DNA of 64,000 bases, from contig JRUP01000022.1 in NCBI GenBank assembly GCA_000773965.1, positions 104,439 through 168,438 on the forward strand, read 5' to 3'. A model generated the notes under the pieces. That model was given only the letters and a program-made list of their open reading frames with translations, ran no database searches and had not been told where the DNA came from. Positions 38,354 through 48,118 of the stretch are shown one piece after another; the stretch's first letter is position 1, and each line of letters opens with the position of its first letter. The position numbers were made by a program, and so were the translations under genes. This DNA is from Enterobacter cancerogenus (GTDB lineage Bacteria > Pseudomonadota > Gammaproteobacteria > Enterobacterales > Enterobacteriaceae).

Positions 38354-39283
38354 TCAAGAAATCGACTGCAGTGAACCCGGGCGAGCGGCATCGCGTACAA
38401 ACGGCAGATGGTCACAGGCGTGCTGGCGGGCGAAGCGCACAAAGGCTTCTAACACCGGCTGACGCTGCTCACCATCGCGCACGGCGGCATATAAACGGCT
38501 CCACAAACCCTCACCCAATGTCTTAGTCACCACCAGACCCTGCTTTTCAAAACTCTCCACCACCCAATGCGGAAGGGCCGCAATACCCATCTGTGCTGAC
38601 ACCATCTGAATCAGCAACAGCGTATTATCCACACTCTTCAGCGCCGGGCTGATGCCTGCAGGCTGCAGGAAATGACGCCAGATATCGAGACGCTGACGTT
38701 GCACCGGATAGATCATCAGTACCTCATCGGCTAAATCTTCCGGTGAGATATGTTCCAGCTTCGCCAGCGGATGGTCCGGGGCCAGCACCAGACGCACCTC
38801 AAAATCAAACATCGGCGTATAGAACAAACCGCTGCGCGGCAGGATATCGGAGGTCAACACCACATCCAGTTCGCCCTGTTGCAAGGCGGGCTGGGGATCA
38901 AAAGTCACGCCCGATTTAAAATCGACCACCACTTGCGGCCAGCTCTGGCGGAAATTATTGAGGGCTGGCGTCAGCCACTGAATGCAGCTGTGGCACTCGA
39001 TGGCAATGCGTAACGTGGTCTGATGCGGCTCGTGGCATGCCTGCAACGCCTGCTGAATCTGCGGCAAAATCTGCTCGGCCAACTGCAGCATGATTTCCCC
39101 CTGCGGCGTAAACCGCAACGGCTGGCTCTTGCGCACAAACAGGCGAAAGCCCAGCCGCTGTTCCAGATCGCTGAACTGATGCGATAACGCCGATTGTGTC
39201 TGATGAAGCTGAGCGGCGGCAGCGGCCAGCGAGCCGGTATTCTGCAACGCCTGCAGCGTTCTCAGATGTTTGAGTTCGATCAT
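38354..39283 (-). CDS. metR: LysR-type regulator of methionine genes MetR
   Basis: Homocysteine-responsive activator of metE, and in E. coli also of metH and glyA. 309 residues (317 in E. coli). The N-terminal winged helix-turn-helix reads [46 protein letters not shown]. The C-terminal co-inducer domain contains [16 protein letters not shown]. Divergent from metE; its start codon overlaps a MetR half-site, fitting autorepression. Confidence 0.96.
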   Translation of the reverse strand: MIELKHLRTLQALQNTGSLAAAAAQLHQTQSALSHQFSDLEQRLGFRLFVRKSQPLRFTPQGEIMLQLAEQILPQIQQALQACHEPHQTTLRIAIECHSCIQWLTPALNNFRQSWPQVVVDFKSGVTFDPQPALQQGELDVVLTSDILPRSGLFYTPMFDFEVRLVLAPDHPLAKLEHISPEDLADEVLMIYPVQRQRLDIWRHFLQPAGISPALKSVDNTLLLIQMVSAQMGIAALPHWVVESFEKQGLVVTKTLGEGLWSRLYAAVRDGEQRQPVLEAFVRFARQHACDHLPFVRDAARPGSLQSIS

Positions 39284-39295
39284 GAGAGTCCTTCA
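39283..39295. promoter_or_regulatory. MetR binding site at the metR start
   Basis: TGAGAGTCCTTCA differs from TGAA-N5-TTCA at one base and straddles the metR start. A weaker second site, TGAACAAATTGCG, is at 39305-39317. E. coli has two MetR sites in the same interval. Confidence 0.65.
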
Positions 39296-39355
39296 CATCG
39301 AGATTGAACAAATTGCGCTTGAGGAACATACAGTACCCGCAGATTATGGCGGTGT

Positions 39356-39379
39356 AAACATCTGGACGGCTAAACATCT
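39356..39379. promoter_or_regulatory. Three contiguous MetJ boxes in the metR-metE gap
   Basis: Three adjoining 8-base boxes, AAACATCT, GGACGGCT and AAACATCT, each match 6 of 8 bases of the met-box AGACGTCT. MetJ with S-adenosylmethionine binds such tandem boxes cooperatively and would repress both metR and metE. A leader hairpin, AACGGG/CCCGTT, follows at 39460-39476, just before the metE ribosome binding site. Confidence 0.8.
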
Positions 39380-39498
39380 CAAGCAAGCGCCACCGCCACA
39401 TGACTTTCGTCCAGTTCAGGCGTTCAGCGGACGGCAATGTCACCCGCTGGATGAACGTAAACGGGCTCGACCCGTTAAGCATATCTGGAGATCACTAA

Positions 39499-41769
39499 AT
39501 GACCATTCTGAACCATACGCTCGGTTTCCCTCGTGTCGGTCTGCGTCGTGAACTGAAAAAAGCACAGGAAAGCTACTGGGCAGGTAACAGCTCACAGGAA
39601 ACGCTGCTGGCCGTGGGGCGCGAGCTGCGCGCTCGTCACTGGCAACAGCAGAAAGACGCGGGGGTGGATCTGCTGCCCGTGGGCGATTTCGCCTGGTATG
39701 ATCATGTGCTGACCACCAGCCTGATGCTGGGCAATGTGCCGGCGCGCCATCAGAACCAGGATGGATCGGTCGATCTCGATACGCTGTTCCGTCTGGGACG
39801 TGGCCGCGCGCCCAGCGGCAATCCTGCCGCCGCCGCTGAAATGACCAAATGGTTCAACACCAACTATCACTATATGGTGCCGGAATTTATTCAGGGCCAG
39901 CAGTTCTCACTGAGCTGGACACAGCTCCTTGAAGAAGTGGACGAAGCATTGGCGCTGGGTCACGCGATCAAACCGGTGCTGCTGGGACCGGTCACTTACC
40001 TGTGGTTGGGCAAAGTCAAAGGTGAGCCGTTTGACCGCCTGTCGTTGCTGAAAGCGATTCTGCCGGTCTATCAGCAAGTGCTGGCTGAACTGCATCAGCG
40101 CGGTATTGAATGGGTGCAGATCGATGAACCCGCGCTGGTGCTGGAGCTGCCACAGGAATGGCGTGATGCGTTCAAGCCTGCCTACGATGCGCTGCAAGGT
40201 CATGTAAAACTGCTACTGACGACCTACTTTGACAGCATCGGTCAAAACCTTGATGTGATTAAGACGCTGCCGGTTCAAGGCTTACACGTTGACCTGGTGC
40301 ATGGCAAAGATGACATCCAGCATATCCACCAACAGCTCCCCGCCGACTGGCTGCTCTCAGTCGGGGTGATCAACGGCCGCAATGTCTGGCGTGCCGAGCT
40401 CAGTCGCTGGTTCGATCGCCTGCAACCGCTGGTCGGGCAGCGTGAAAATCTGTGGATTGGTTCCTCCTGCTCGCTGCTGCACAGCCCGATCGATCTCAGT
40501 GTCGAAACCCGGCTCGATGCGGAAGTGAAAAGCTGGTTTGCCTTTGCTTTACAGAAGTGTGCTGAGCTGAGGTTGTTGAGCCAGGCGCTCAATAATAACG
40601 ATGCGGCCTCGCTGACGGAGTGGAGCGCGCCGATTCATGCCCGTTCTCATTCTTCGCGCGTGCACAATGCCGCAGTGGGCACACGTCTGGCGAATATTCA
40701 GGCCAAAGACGTTGAGCGCGCCAGCCACTATGACGAACGCGCCAAAGCGCAGCGCCATCGCTTTAATCTGCCTGCCTGGCCGACCACCACGATTGGATCC
40801 TTCCCGCAAACCACCGAAATTCGCGGCCTGCGACTCGACTTCAAAAAAGGCAATATCGATGGAGGCCACTATCGCACCGGCATCGCTGAGCACATCAAGC
40901 AGGCGATTGCCGAACAGGAACGGCTCGGGCTGGATGTGCTGGTGCACGGCGAAGCAGAGCGTAATGACATGGTGGAATACTTCGGCGAAAACCTCGATGG
41001 CTTCGTGTTTACGCAAAATGGCTGGGTGCAAAGCTATGGCTCTCGCTGTGTGAAGCCGCCGGTGATCATCGGTGATGTCAGTCGTCCGCAGCCGATTACC
41101 GTTGAGTGGGCGAAGTACGCGCAATCGCTGACTGAAAAGCCAGTGAAAGGCATGCTCACCGGCCCGGTCACGATTCTGTGCTGGTCATTCCCGCGGGAAG
41201 ACGTGACGCGGGAGACCCTTGCTAAACAGATTGCACTGGCGCTGCGTGATGAAGTGGAAGATCTGGAAAAAGCCGGGATCGGGATCATCCAGATTGATGA
41301 ACCCGCGCTGCGCGAAGGCTTACCCTTGCACCAGTCGGATTGGGCGGCGTACCTGACCTGGGCAGTGGATGCCTTCCGCCTTAACGCGGCTGTGGCGCAG
41401 GATGAAACGCAGATCCACACGCACATGTGTTATTGCGAGTTCAATGACATCATGGAATCGATAGCGGCACTGGACGCGGACGTGATTACCATCGAAACCT
41501 CACGCTCGGATATGGAATTGCTGGATGCGTTTAAAGCGTTCGAATACCCGAACGAAATTGGGCCAGGTGTGTATGACATTCATTCCCCGAACGTACCCAG
41601 CGTCGAATGGATTGAAGATCTGCTGCACAAAGCGGCGCAAAGCATTCCGCCCGCACGTTTGTGGGTCAACCCGGACTGCGGTCTGAAAACCCGTGGCTGG
41701 AGTGAAACCCGGCAGGCGCTGGCGAACATGGTGACCGCCGCGAAAAAGCTGCGCGCAGAATCGGCTTAA
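39499..41769 (+). CDS. metE: Cobalamin-independent methionine synthase
   Basis: Transfers a methyl group from 5-methyltetrahydropteroyl-triglutamate to homocysteine. 756 residues (753 in E. coli). N-terminal [25 protein letters not shown] is diagnostic. Zinc ligands of the C-terminal domain are visible: HMCYCEF (His and Cys), a Glu in the middle of that domain, and the Cys of [11 protein letters not shown]. The ATG follows a CTGGAG site. Control by MetR and MetJ is indicated by the sites upstream. Confidence 0.97.
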   Translation: MTILNHTLGFPRVGLRRELKKAQESYWAGNSSQETLLAVGRELRARHWQQQKDAGVDLLPVGDFAWYDHVLTTSLMLGNVPARHQNQDGSVDLDTLFRLGRGRAPSGNPAAAAEMTKWFNTNYHYMVPEFIQGQQFSLSWTQLLEEVDEALALGHAIKPVLLGPVTYLWLGKVKGEPFDRLSLLKAILPVYQQVLAELHQRGIEWVQIDEPALVLELPQEWRDAFKPAYDALQGHVKLLLTTYFDSIGQNLDVIKTLPVQGLHVDLVHGKDDIQHIHQQLPADWLLSVGVINGRNVWRAELSRWFDRLQPLVGQRENLWIGSSCSLLHSPIDLSVETRLDAEVKSWFAFALQKCAELRLLSQALNNNDAASLTEWSAPIHARSHSSRVHNAAVGTRLANIQAKDVERASHYDERAKAQRHRFNLPAWPTTTIGSFPQTTEIRGLRLDFKKGNIDGGHYRTGIAEHIKQAIAEQERLGLDVLVHGEAERNDMVEYFGENLDGFVFTQNGWVQSYGSRCVKPPVIIGDVSRPQPITVEWAKYAQSLTEKPVKGMLTGPVTILCWSFPREDVTRETLAKQIALALRDEVEDLEKAGIGIIQIDEPALREGLPLHQSDWAAYLTWAVDAFRLNAAVAQDETQIHTHMCYCEFNDIMESIAALDADVITIETSRSDMELLDAFKAFEYPNEIGPGVYDIHSPNVPSVEWIEDLLHKAAQSIPPARLWVNPDCGLKTRGWSETRQALANMVTAAKKLRAESA

Positions 41770-41781
41770 TCGTGAGAAACA

Positions 41782-41806
41782 GGGGCGCCTTGCAGCGCCC
41801 CTTGTT
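41782..41806. terminator. Hairpin between metE and ysgA
   Basis: GGGGCGC and GCGCCCC form a 7-base stem around CTTGCA, followed by TTGTTATT on the plus strand. It probably ends metE and, less well, the convergent ysgA. Confidence 0.7.
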
Positions 41807-41807
41807 A

Positions 41808-42644
41808 TTACGCGTTGGGTGCAACGCCATACTGCTTAAACCAGGCCAGCATTCGTGCCCAGCCATCAGCGGCTGAGTCAGCATGGTAGCTTGGGCGATA
41901 ATCGGCATTAAACGCGTGTCCCGCTTCCGGATACACAACGATTTCCGCTTTGGCATTGGCGGTATGCAGTGCCTGACGCATCTTATCAATGCTCTCTAAC
42001 GGGATGCTCTCATCCTGACCGCCGTACAATCCGAGCACCGGTGCGTTAAGATCGACGGCTACATCGATAGGATGTTTTTGTTGTTTGAGGGTTTTCTCAC
42101 CCTCTAACCGACCATACCAGGCCGCTGCCGCCCGCACCTGCGGATTGTGCGCGGCGAACAGCCAACTGATGCGTCCGCCCCAGCAGAAGCCCGTGATGGC
42201 CATGCGACGAATATCGCCATCGTGGCGTGCGGCCCAGTTGGCAACGTGATCGAGATCGGACAGCACCTGAGAATCGGGCACCTTGCTGACCAGTTCTTTG
42301 AACAGTGTCGGGATATCACTGTAGTCACCGGGATCGCCTTCACGGAAGTAGAGTTCAGGTGCGACCGCCAGATAGCCTTCCAGCGCCAGACGACGGCAGA
42401 TATCTTTAATATGTTCATGAACGCCAAAAATCTCCTGCACCACCAGAATTACCGGTAGTTTGCCTTCATAGGATTTGGGGCGAGCATAATAAGCCGGAAG
42501 GTTTTCTCCCTGGCTGGGAACAGAAGTTTCACCGGTGTGAATAGCGTCACTGACAGTGGTCATGGTGCTGCTGGCGATGGGCTGAACGGCAGGGGCAAAG
42601 CCACCGGCTACTGATTTTTGTGCCATATTGTCTTCGGTTTTCAT
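41808..42644 (-). CDS. ysgA: Dienelactone hydrolase family protein YsgA
   Basis: Alpha/beta hydrolase of the dienelactone hydrolase family, 278 residues (271 in E. coli); its physiological substrate is unknown. The nucleophile is the Cys in ITGFCWGGRISWLFAAH, with a later Asp (GGQDESIPLE) and His (EAGHAFNADY) completing the triad. The ATG at 42644 has GGAGAG upstream; the ATG at 42626 is an alternative. The position between metE and udp is conserved. Confidence 0.93.
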   Translation of the reverse strand: MKTEDNMAQKSVAGGFAPAVQPIASSTMTTVSDAIHTGETSVPSQGENLPAYYARPKSYEGKLPVILVVQEIFGVHEHIKDICRRLALEGYLAVAPELYFREGDPGDYSDIPTLFKELVSKVPDSQVLSDLDHVANWAARHDGDIRRMAITGFCWGGRISWLFAAHNPQVRAAAAWYGRLEGEKTLKQQKHPIDVAVDLNAPVLGLYGGQDESIPLESIDKMRQALHTANAKAEIVVYPEAGHAFNADYRPSYHADSAADGWARMLAWFKQYGVAPNA

Positions 42645-42788
42645 GGTTCTCTCCGTGCTAGCAAATGCGCAATCACGTAACTATAGCCTGCTTCAGGAGC
42701 AAGGCTGACGTAGGGTTCAGAGGGATGTGTACTTATGTTCTTCTTCTCTATTAACACCGCCACCCGAACTTACACAGCACCGCTTGTA

Positions 42789-42803
42789 GCAATTCAGAAT
42801 TGC
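42789..42803. repeat. 15-base perfect palindrome upstream of udp
   Basis: GCAATTC-A-GAATTGC, ending 12 bases before the first CRP site. It could be an operator for ysgA or udp. No known consensus fits it. Confidence 0.55.
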
Positions 42804-42815
42804 CGAGCTGCATTG

Positions 42816-42883
42816 TGTGATGTGAGTCACATATTAATTTTCTGATAATGTAAGTTTCATTGTCGATGGTGAAATAAATCACA
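42816..42883. promoter_or_regulatory. Paired CRP sites (CytR-type arrangement) of udp
   Basis: The first site, TGTGATGTGAGTCACA (42816-42831), is a perfect TGTGA-N6-TCACA. The second, GGTGAAATAAATCACA (42868-42883), has one mismatch. Their centres are 52 bases apart, the spacing at E. coli promoters where CytR sits between two CRP dimers. Between them, GTTTCATT (42854-42861) is one base from the CytR octamer GTTGCATT. Confidence 0.85.
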
Positions 42884-42944
42884 TATTTATATGGCGCTCT
42901 GGCGTAGAGTGACACGCATATCCCTTATCTATCAGGAGTCTGTT

Positions 42945-43706
42945 ATGGCCCAGTCTGACGTTTTCCACCTTGGTATCACTAAAGCCGATCTGAAAGGAGC
43001 CACACTGGCTATCGTTCCCGGCGATCCGGAGCGTGTGAAAAAAATCGCTGCGCTGATGGATAATCCGCAGCGTCTGGCTTCGCACCGTGAATTCACCACT
43101 TACCTGGCGGAAGTGGATGGCAAGCCGGTGGTGGTCTGTTCTACCGGTATCGGCGGTCCATCGACCTCAATTGCCGTGGAAGAACTGGCGCAGCTCGGCG
43201 TGCGCACTTTCCTGCGTGTGGGCACGACCGGGGCGATTCAGCCGAATATCAATGTAGGCGACGTGCTGGTGACTACTGCTTCGGTGCGTCTTGACGGTGC
43301 CAGCCTGCACTTTGCGCCGATGGAGTTCCCGGCAGTGGCCGATTTCACCTGCACCACCGCGCTGGTGGCCGCAGCAGAAGCCTGCGGTGCCAAAACGCAC
43401 ATTGGTATCACCGCTTCATCTGACACCTTCTATCCGGGCCAGGAACGTTACGACACGTTCTCAGGACGTGTGGTGAATCGCTTCCAGGGCTCAATGCAAG
43501 AGTGGCAGCAAATGGGGGTTCTTAACTATGAGATGGAATCCGCTACACTGTTAACCATGTGCGCCAGTCAGGGGCTGCGAGCGGGCATGGTGGCGGGTGT
43601 TATCGTTAACCGTACGCAAAAAGAGATCCCGGATGCCGCGACCATGAAACAGACCGAAAGCGATGCGGTGAAAATTGTTGTAGAAGCCGCGCGTCGCTTA
43701 ATTTAG
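42945..43706 (+). CDS. udp: Uridine phosphorylase
   Basis: Reversible phosphorolysis of uridine to uracil and ribose-1-phosphate. Start at the ATG at 42945 ([19 protein letters not shown]) behind AGGAG gives 253 residues, equal to E. coli. The family signature [17 protein letters not shown] and [16 protein letters not shown] are present, and the C-terminal [17 protein letters not shown] holds substrate contacts. Controlled by CRP and probably CytR. Confidence 0.97.
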   Translation: MAQSDVFHLGITKADLKGATLAIVPGDPERVKKIAALMDNPQRLASHREFTTYLAEVDGKPVVVCSTGIGGPSTSIAVEELAQLGVRTFLRVGTTGAIQPNINVGDVLVTTASVRLDGASLHFAPMEFPAVADFTCTTALVAAAEACGAKTHIGITASSDTFYPGQERYDTFSGRVVNRFQGSMQEWQQMGVLNYEMESATLLTMCASQGLRAGMVAGVIVNRTQKEIPDAATMKQTESDAVKIVVEAARRLI

Positions 43707-43770
43707 TGCGCCAGTCAGGGGATGATTACGAGACCAGGCTTATAGGGAGCTCAACAACTGCCTGATTAGA

Positions 43771-45075
43771 ATGTGCGCAATTTCAGCCAATACTGAGACA
43801 CTGCTTATGCGCAAAATGGTTTCATCTCCACGTCCCGCTTTTATGAATACCCCTGCTGCTGCGCAATCGCGTATTGAGGGCGCAGCAGCACGTTTTCGCG
43901 AGGCGATGGCGGCTTCTGACTTTCCTGTGGCACGTCAGTGCTGCGAAGAGGTTTTGCGCGTCATGCCGCAAAACATGCAGGTACTGAGTGACTATGCGCT
44001 GACGCTGATGCGTGTAGGTGAGTACAAGAAATCCTACAAAACCTACCAGAAGATCTATCAGGCTCCGGCTGCACAGCGTGCGCAAGCCTCTGACACCTGG
44101 CTTGATGGCTTAACCGAAGTGTGTGGCTGGCTGGAAAAGCACGATGAAGTGGCGTGCTATGGCCGCGAGTCGCTGGAAAAGTCAGACACGATTTTCCGGC
44201 AAGGTCATAACGTGGCGTATCCCGCAGAAGCCCCACCGTCTTTTAACCCCGCGAATCCAACTGAAAACATCATCTCTTTCAGCCTGTACGGTGGCCAACC
44301 GCGCTATTGTGAAACACTGATCAAAAATATCGACGTTGCGCGCGAGCTTTATCCCAATTGGATTTGTCGTATCTATCTTGACGACAGCGTGCCGCAACAC
44401 GTCTGGCAACGACTGAAACAGCCGAATACGCAGCTGGTGGATATGTCTCATGAGAAGACCATATTCCCGACGCTGTGGCGCTTTCTGGTAATGGATGATG
44501 CCAGTGTTAAACGTTACATTGTGCGGGATGCGGACTCCTTGCTGTCTGAACGTGAAGTGGCAGCGGTGGAAGCCTGGTTGCAATCGCCATACTGGTTCCA
44601 TCATATGCGCGACTACTTTACCCACACCGAACTGCTGCTGGCAGGCATGTGGGGCGGCTGTCACGGCGTGTTCCATAACGTTGAGCAGCAGATGCGCGAC
44701 TTTATCGCCCAGTACAGCGGTAGTGAGCGCTTCACCGATCAATATTTCCTCAAAGTGGCGTTGTGGCCGACGGTGCGCGAAAGCCTGCTGAATCATGACG
44801 ACATCTTCCGATTCCATCATGCCCAGGCGTGGCCCGCACACCCTCCAATTCGCTGGCAAACCGAGCGTTTTCACGTCGGCAGCAACGCAGGGTATTCCAG
44901 CATGGCGGGCAAGGTGGAGAATGTTGATAACGGCTGGCAGCAGGTTGAACTCACTCACAACGGACAAAGCTGGTGCTATCCCGCCAAAGTGAAGGGCAGT
45001 GAATGGCTGTTGCCGATGCCGTTTTTCCTGATTGATGCGTGGAAGGCGGGTGATTTGACGGTGAAAGCGCTGTAA
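43771..45075 (+). CDS. TPR-domain protein with a glycosyltransferase-like domain (unnamed)
   Basis: 434 residues, no name known to me. Residues 35-110 form TPR-like helical repeats (RFREAMAASDFPVARQCCEEVLRVMP; YALTLMRVGEYKKSYKTYQKIY). From about 165 a GT-A-like fold is suggested: IISFSLYGGQPRYC, PNWICRIYLDDSVP, LWRFLVMDD, then RDADS (252-256), a DxD-type metal/nucleotide-sugar motif, and AGMWGG (291-296). There is no signal peptide or membrane segment, so it is probably cytosolic. The start is uncertain (ATG 43771, 43807 or 43843) and no good ribosome binding site is seen. It lies between udp and rmuC, which adjoin in E. coli. A sugar-transfer role is inference; acceptor and donor are unknown. 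Confidence 0.85.
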   Translation: MCAISANTETLLMRKMVSSPRPAFMNTPAAAQSRIEGAAARFREAMAASDFPVARQCCEEVLRVMPQNMQVLSDYALTLMRVGEYKKSYKTYQKIYQAPAAQRAQASDTWLDGLTEVCGWLEKHDEVACYGRESLEKSDTIFRQGHNVAYPAEAPPSFNPANPTENIISFSLYGGQPRYCETLIKNIDVARELYPNWICRIYLDDSVPQHVWQRLKQPNTQLVDMSHEKTIFPTLWRFLVMDDASVKRYIVRDADSLLSEREVAAVEAWLQSPYWFHHMRDYFTHTELLLAGMWGGCHGVFHNVEQQMRDFIAQYSGSERFTDQYFLKVALWPTVRESLLNHDDIFRFHHAQAWPAHPPIRWQTERFHVGSNAGYSSMAGKVENVDNGWQQVELTHNGQSWCYPAKVKGSEWLLPMPFFLIDAWKAGDLTVKAL

Positions 45076-45099
45076 ATCACCCGCCAGCTTCACAACAGT

Positions 45100-45115
45100 C
45101 TGGACATTCATACAG
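45100..45115. promoter_or_regulatory. LexA-type box upstream of rmuC
   Basis: CTGGACATTCATACAG fits CTG-N10-CAG, with TA following as in the LexA consensus, 45 bases before the rmuC start. Possible promoter hexamers TTCACA (45089-45094) and TACAGT (45111-45116), 16 bases apart, would be covered by LexA. Confidence 0.6.
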
Positions 45116-45160
45116 TAGCGTCTTACCTTTTCCCTCAGCGAAACGATCCGCGGGGGGATT

Positions 45161-46672
45161 ATGGATCAGCAACTTATCATTAGCGGCGCGCTGGCGCTGG
45201 CCGGACTGGGCCTCGGTTGGATTTTGGCCCAGTTGCGGGCCGGGCACCAGCACGCCAGTTTCACCACTGAACGCCGACTGCTTGAAGAGGCGCAACAGCG
45301 CCAGCAGCAGCAGCTCGAACAGTTACAACAGCAAATTCAGCAGCGCGAACAAGAACTTCGGCAATTGCATGGCACGCTCAGCGGGGCACAGGAACGGCTT
45401 CAACAGCTCGATTACTGGCGCGGCGAAAGCGAGCAGCTCAGCCGGGAACTGCGCAATCAGCTGGAAGTGAACAGCGCGCAGGAAGCGGAACTGCGTGAAG
45501 TCACCATCCGTTTAGAAGAGACGCGTTTTGGCGCGGAAGAGAAGCAGCGCCTGCTCACTAACAGCGAGCAGCGCCTCAGCGCGCAGTTTGAAAATCTGGC
45601 CAACCGCATTTTTGAAAACAGCGGGCGTCGGGTGGATGAGCAGAATCGGCAAAGCCTCAATGGCTTAATTGGCCCGCTGCGTGAACAGCTGGATGGTTTC
45701 CGTCGGCAGGTGACGGATAGCTTTGGCCAGGAAGCTCGCGAACGCCACACGCTGGCCCATGAAATTCGTCAACTGCAGCAGCTGAACGCGCAAATGGCGC
45801 AGGAAGCGGTCAACCTCACCAAAGCGCTAAAAGGCGACAATAAAATCCAGGGCAATTGGGGCGAAGTGGTGCTGGCGCGGGTGCTGGAAGCCTCCGGTCT
45901 GCGCGAAGGTTATGAATATCAGACGCAGGTAAGCGTGCAGCTGGAGCAGCAGGGCAGGATGCAACCGGATGTGATCGTGCGGTTACCGCAGGGCAAGGAT
46001 GTGGTGATTGACGCCAAAATGACGCTGGTGGCTTACGAACGCTATTTCAACGCGGAAGATGAAGCCACACGTGAGCAGGCGATTCAGGAGCACGTTAACG
46101 CCATGCGCGGCCATATTCGGCTGCTGGGGCGAAAAGATTATCAACAATTGCCCGGTTTACGCTCTCTGGATTATGTGTTGATGTTTATTCCGGTCGAGCC
46201 CGCGTTCTTATTGGCGATTGATCGGCAGCCAGAGCTGATCAGCGAAGCGCTGCAGCAGAACATCATGCTAGTAAGCCCTACGACATTACTGGTGGCGTTG
46301 CGCACCATTAACAACCTGTGGCGTTATGAACACCAGAGTCGCAATGCGCAACGCATCGCCGACCGAGCTACGCGGTTGTACGATAAAATGCGGCTGTTTG
46401 TGGATGATATGAGCGGTATCGGTCACAGCCTCGATAAAGCGCAGCAGAGTTATCATCAGGCGATGAAAAAACTGTCAGAAGGGCGCGGCAATTTGATTGC
46501 GCAAAGCGAATCCTTCCGCGCGTTAGGTGTGGAGATCAAACGGCCGATCAATCCCCAACTGGTGGAGCAAGCGCAGCCGGAAGAGGCGGATGAAGATTGG
46601 GCGGACGATCCCAAGCCTGATGAAAATGTGGCAGATTCTTCCACCGCTTCACTGCGCCGCATCAACGAATAG
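45161..46672 (+). CDS. rmuC: DNA recombination protein RmuC
   Basis: RmuC (YigN) limits recombination at short inverted repeats; a nuclease-like fold is proposed. 503 residues (475 in E. coli), the excess being a longer, glutamine-rich coiled coil at about 35-130. An N-terminal membrane segment (residues 6-24) precedes it. The conserved core reads GNWGEVVLARVLEASGLREGYEY and DVIVRLPQGKDVVIDAKMTLVAYERY, with D and K as restriction-endonuclease-like residues. The C-terminus is acidic. Strong GGGGGA site before the ATG. Confidence 0.95.
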   Translation: MDQQLIISGALALAGLGLGWILAQLRAGHQHASFTTERRLLEEAQQRQQQQLEQLQQQIQQREQELRQLHGTLSGAQERLQQLDYWRGESEQLSRELRNQLEVNSAQEAELREVTIRLEETRFGAEEKQRLLTNSEQRLSAQFENLANRIFENSGRRVDEQNRQSLNGLIGPLREQLDGFRRQVTDSFGQEARERHTLAHEIRQLQQLNAQMAQEAVNLTKALKGDNKIQGNWGEVVLARVLEASGLREGYEYQTQVSVQLEQQGRMQPDVIVRLPQGKDVVIDAKMTLVAYERYFNAEDEATREQAIQEHVNAMRGHIRLLGRKDYQQLPGLRSLDYVLMFIPVEPAFLLAIDRQPELISEALQQNIMLVSPTTLLVALRTINNLWRYEHQSRNAQRIADRATRLYDKMRLFVDDMSGIGHSLDKAQQSYHQAMKKLSEGRGNLIAQSESFRALGVEIKRPINPQLVEQAQPEEADEDWADDPKPDENVADSSTASLRRINE

Positions 46673-46747
46673 CACGGTGGTCGCGTGCTCGCGTAGCGCG
46701 ACTCTGATACACTTCGGCAAGAATTGTTTGTGGAACAGGTAAACCCG

Positions 46748-47506
46748 ATGGCAGATGAATCACAGCAGGAAACTACTCATTTTGGCTTTCAGACCGTCGC
46801 GAAAAGCGAAAAGGCCGATAAAGTCGCGGACGTGTTTCATTCCGTAGCGGCAAAATATGACCTGATGAACGATTTGATGTCGTTTGGCATCCATCGTGTC
46901 TGGAAGCGTTTTACCATCGACAGCAGCGGCGTGCGTCGTGGTCAGCGTGTGCTGGATCTGGCCGGCGGCACCGGTGATTTGACAGCGAAATTCTCGCGTC
47001 TGGTGGGCGAAAACGGTCAGGTGGTACTGGCGGATATCAACAGCTCAATGCTGAAGATGGGCCGTGAGAAGCTGCGCAATATGGGCGTGTCAGGCAACGT
47101 CAGCTATGTGCAGGCCAACGCCGAAGCGCTGCCGTTCCCGGATAACTATTTCGATTGCATCACCATCTCTTTCGGTTTGCGTAACGTCACCGAAAAAGAG
47201 AAGGCGCTGGCCTCAATGTTTCGGGTGCTGAAGCCGGGTGGACGCTTGCTGGTGCTGGAGTTTTCCAAACCGCTGCTGGAACCGCTGAGCAAAGCCTACG
47301 ATACCTATTCCTTCCACATCCTGCCGCGTATTGGGCAGCTGGTGGCGCAGGATGCCGATAGCTATCGCTATCTGGCAGAATCGATTCGTATGCATCCCGA
47401 TCAGGAAACCCTGAAGGCGATGATGAACGATGTCGGCTTTGAAAATACCACCTACTTCAACATGACCGGCGGTATTGTGGCGTTGCATCGCGGCTTTAAG
47501 TTCTGA
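46748..47506 (+). CDS. ubiE: Ubiquinone/menaquinone C-methyltransferase
   Basis: SAM-dependent methyltransferase in both ubiquinone and menaquinone synthesis. I use the ATG at 46748, giving [18 protein letters not shown] and 252 residues (251 in E. coli); an upstream in-frame start adds eight unconserved residues. The SAM-binding motif [15 protein letters not shown] and the family signature [18 protein letters not shown] are present. It precedes ubiJ by 6 bases in the ubiE-ubiJ-ubiB operon. Confidence 0.97.
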   Translation: MADESQQETTHFGFQTVAKSEKADKVADVFHSVAAKYDLMNDLMSFGIHRVWKRFTIDSSGVRRGQRVLDLAGGTGDLTAKFSRLVGENGQVVLADINSSMLKMGREKLRNMGVSGNVSYVQANAEALPFPDNYFDCITISFGLRNVTEKEKALASMFRVLKPGGRLLVLEFSKPLLEPLSKAYDTYSFHILPRIGQLVAQDADSYRYLAESIRMHPDQETLKAMMNDVGFENTTYFNMTGGIVALHRGFKF

Positions 47507-47512
47507 TTGATC

Positions 47513-48118
47513 ATGACTTTTACCCCGCTAATCACGGGCGGCCTTGAAACCGCCCTCAATCGTGTTCTGTATCGTGATCGTAGCCTGAAAGCCGCGCGTC
47601 AACGTCTGGCAGGTAAAGTGCTGATGCTGCGCCTGCAGGAGCTGGATTTCCCGCTGGTGCTGGTGTTTAGCGAATCGCAGCTGGATGTGCTGAGTGACTG
47701 GCAGGACAGCAGCGACTGTAGCGTGAGCCTGCGCCTCAGCACCTTGCCGAAACTGCGCGATCGCCAGCAACTGACCAGTTTGATCCGTAGCGGTGAGCTG
47801 GACGTGGAAGGCGATCTGCAAGTGGTTCAGCAATTCTCTGCGCTAATGGATCTCGCTGAGCTCGATCCAGCCGAGTATCTGGCGCCGTGGATCGGCGACA
47901 TTGCCGCGCAGGGTGTCAGTCAGGCTGCTCAGCAGGCGCTGAAATTTGTGCAGCGACAGGTGACACGTCGGCAGGATTATCTCTGTCAGGTGCTGACGGA
48001 AGAGTGGCGGGTTGCGCCCGGTGCACTGGAACTGGCGTGGTTCTGTGAAGAGGTTGAAGCGATGGAACGTTCGCTTAATGCGCTCGAAGCGCGTTTAGCA
48101 CAGCTGGAGGCGAAATGA
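47513..48118 (+). CDS. ubiJ: Ubiquinone biosynthesis accessory factor UbiJ
   Basis: SCP2-domain lipid-binding protein (YigP) of the soluble Ubi complex, needed for aerobic ubiquinone synthesis with UbiK. The ATG at 47513 gives 201 residues, equal to E. coli; a TTG two codons earlier is possible. The SCP2-like N-terminus includes [16 protein letters not shown] and [31 protein letters not shown]. The C-terminal [23 protein letters not shown] is a coiled coil. Overlaps ubiB by 4 bases. Confidence 0.95.
   Translation: MTFTPLITGGLETALNRVLYRDRSLKAARQRLAGKVLMLRLQELDFPLVLVFSESQLDVLSDWQDSSDCSVSLRLSTLPKLRDRQQLTSLIRSGELDVEGDLQVVQQFSALMDLAELDPAEYLAPWIGDIAAQGVSQAAQQALKFVQRQVTRRQDYLCQVLTEEWRVAPGALELAWFCEEVEAMERSLNALEARLAQLEAK

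Noticed and set aside
44182-45111. 309-codon frame antisense to the TPR/glycosyltransferase-like gene
   Set aside because: Considered because the sense gene is unnamed. The sense frame has recognisable TPR and GT-like motifs and coding-like codon choice; the antisense one has none.
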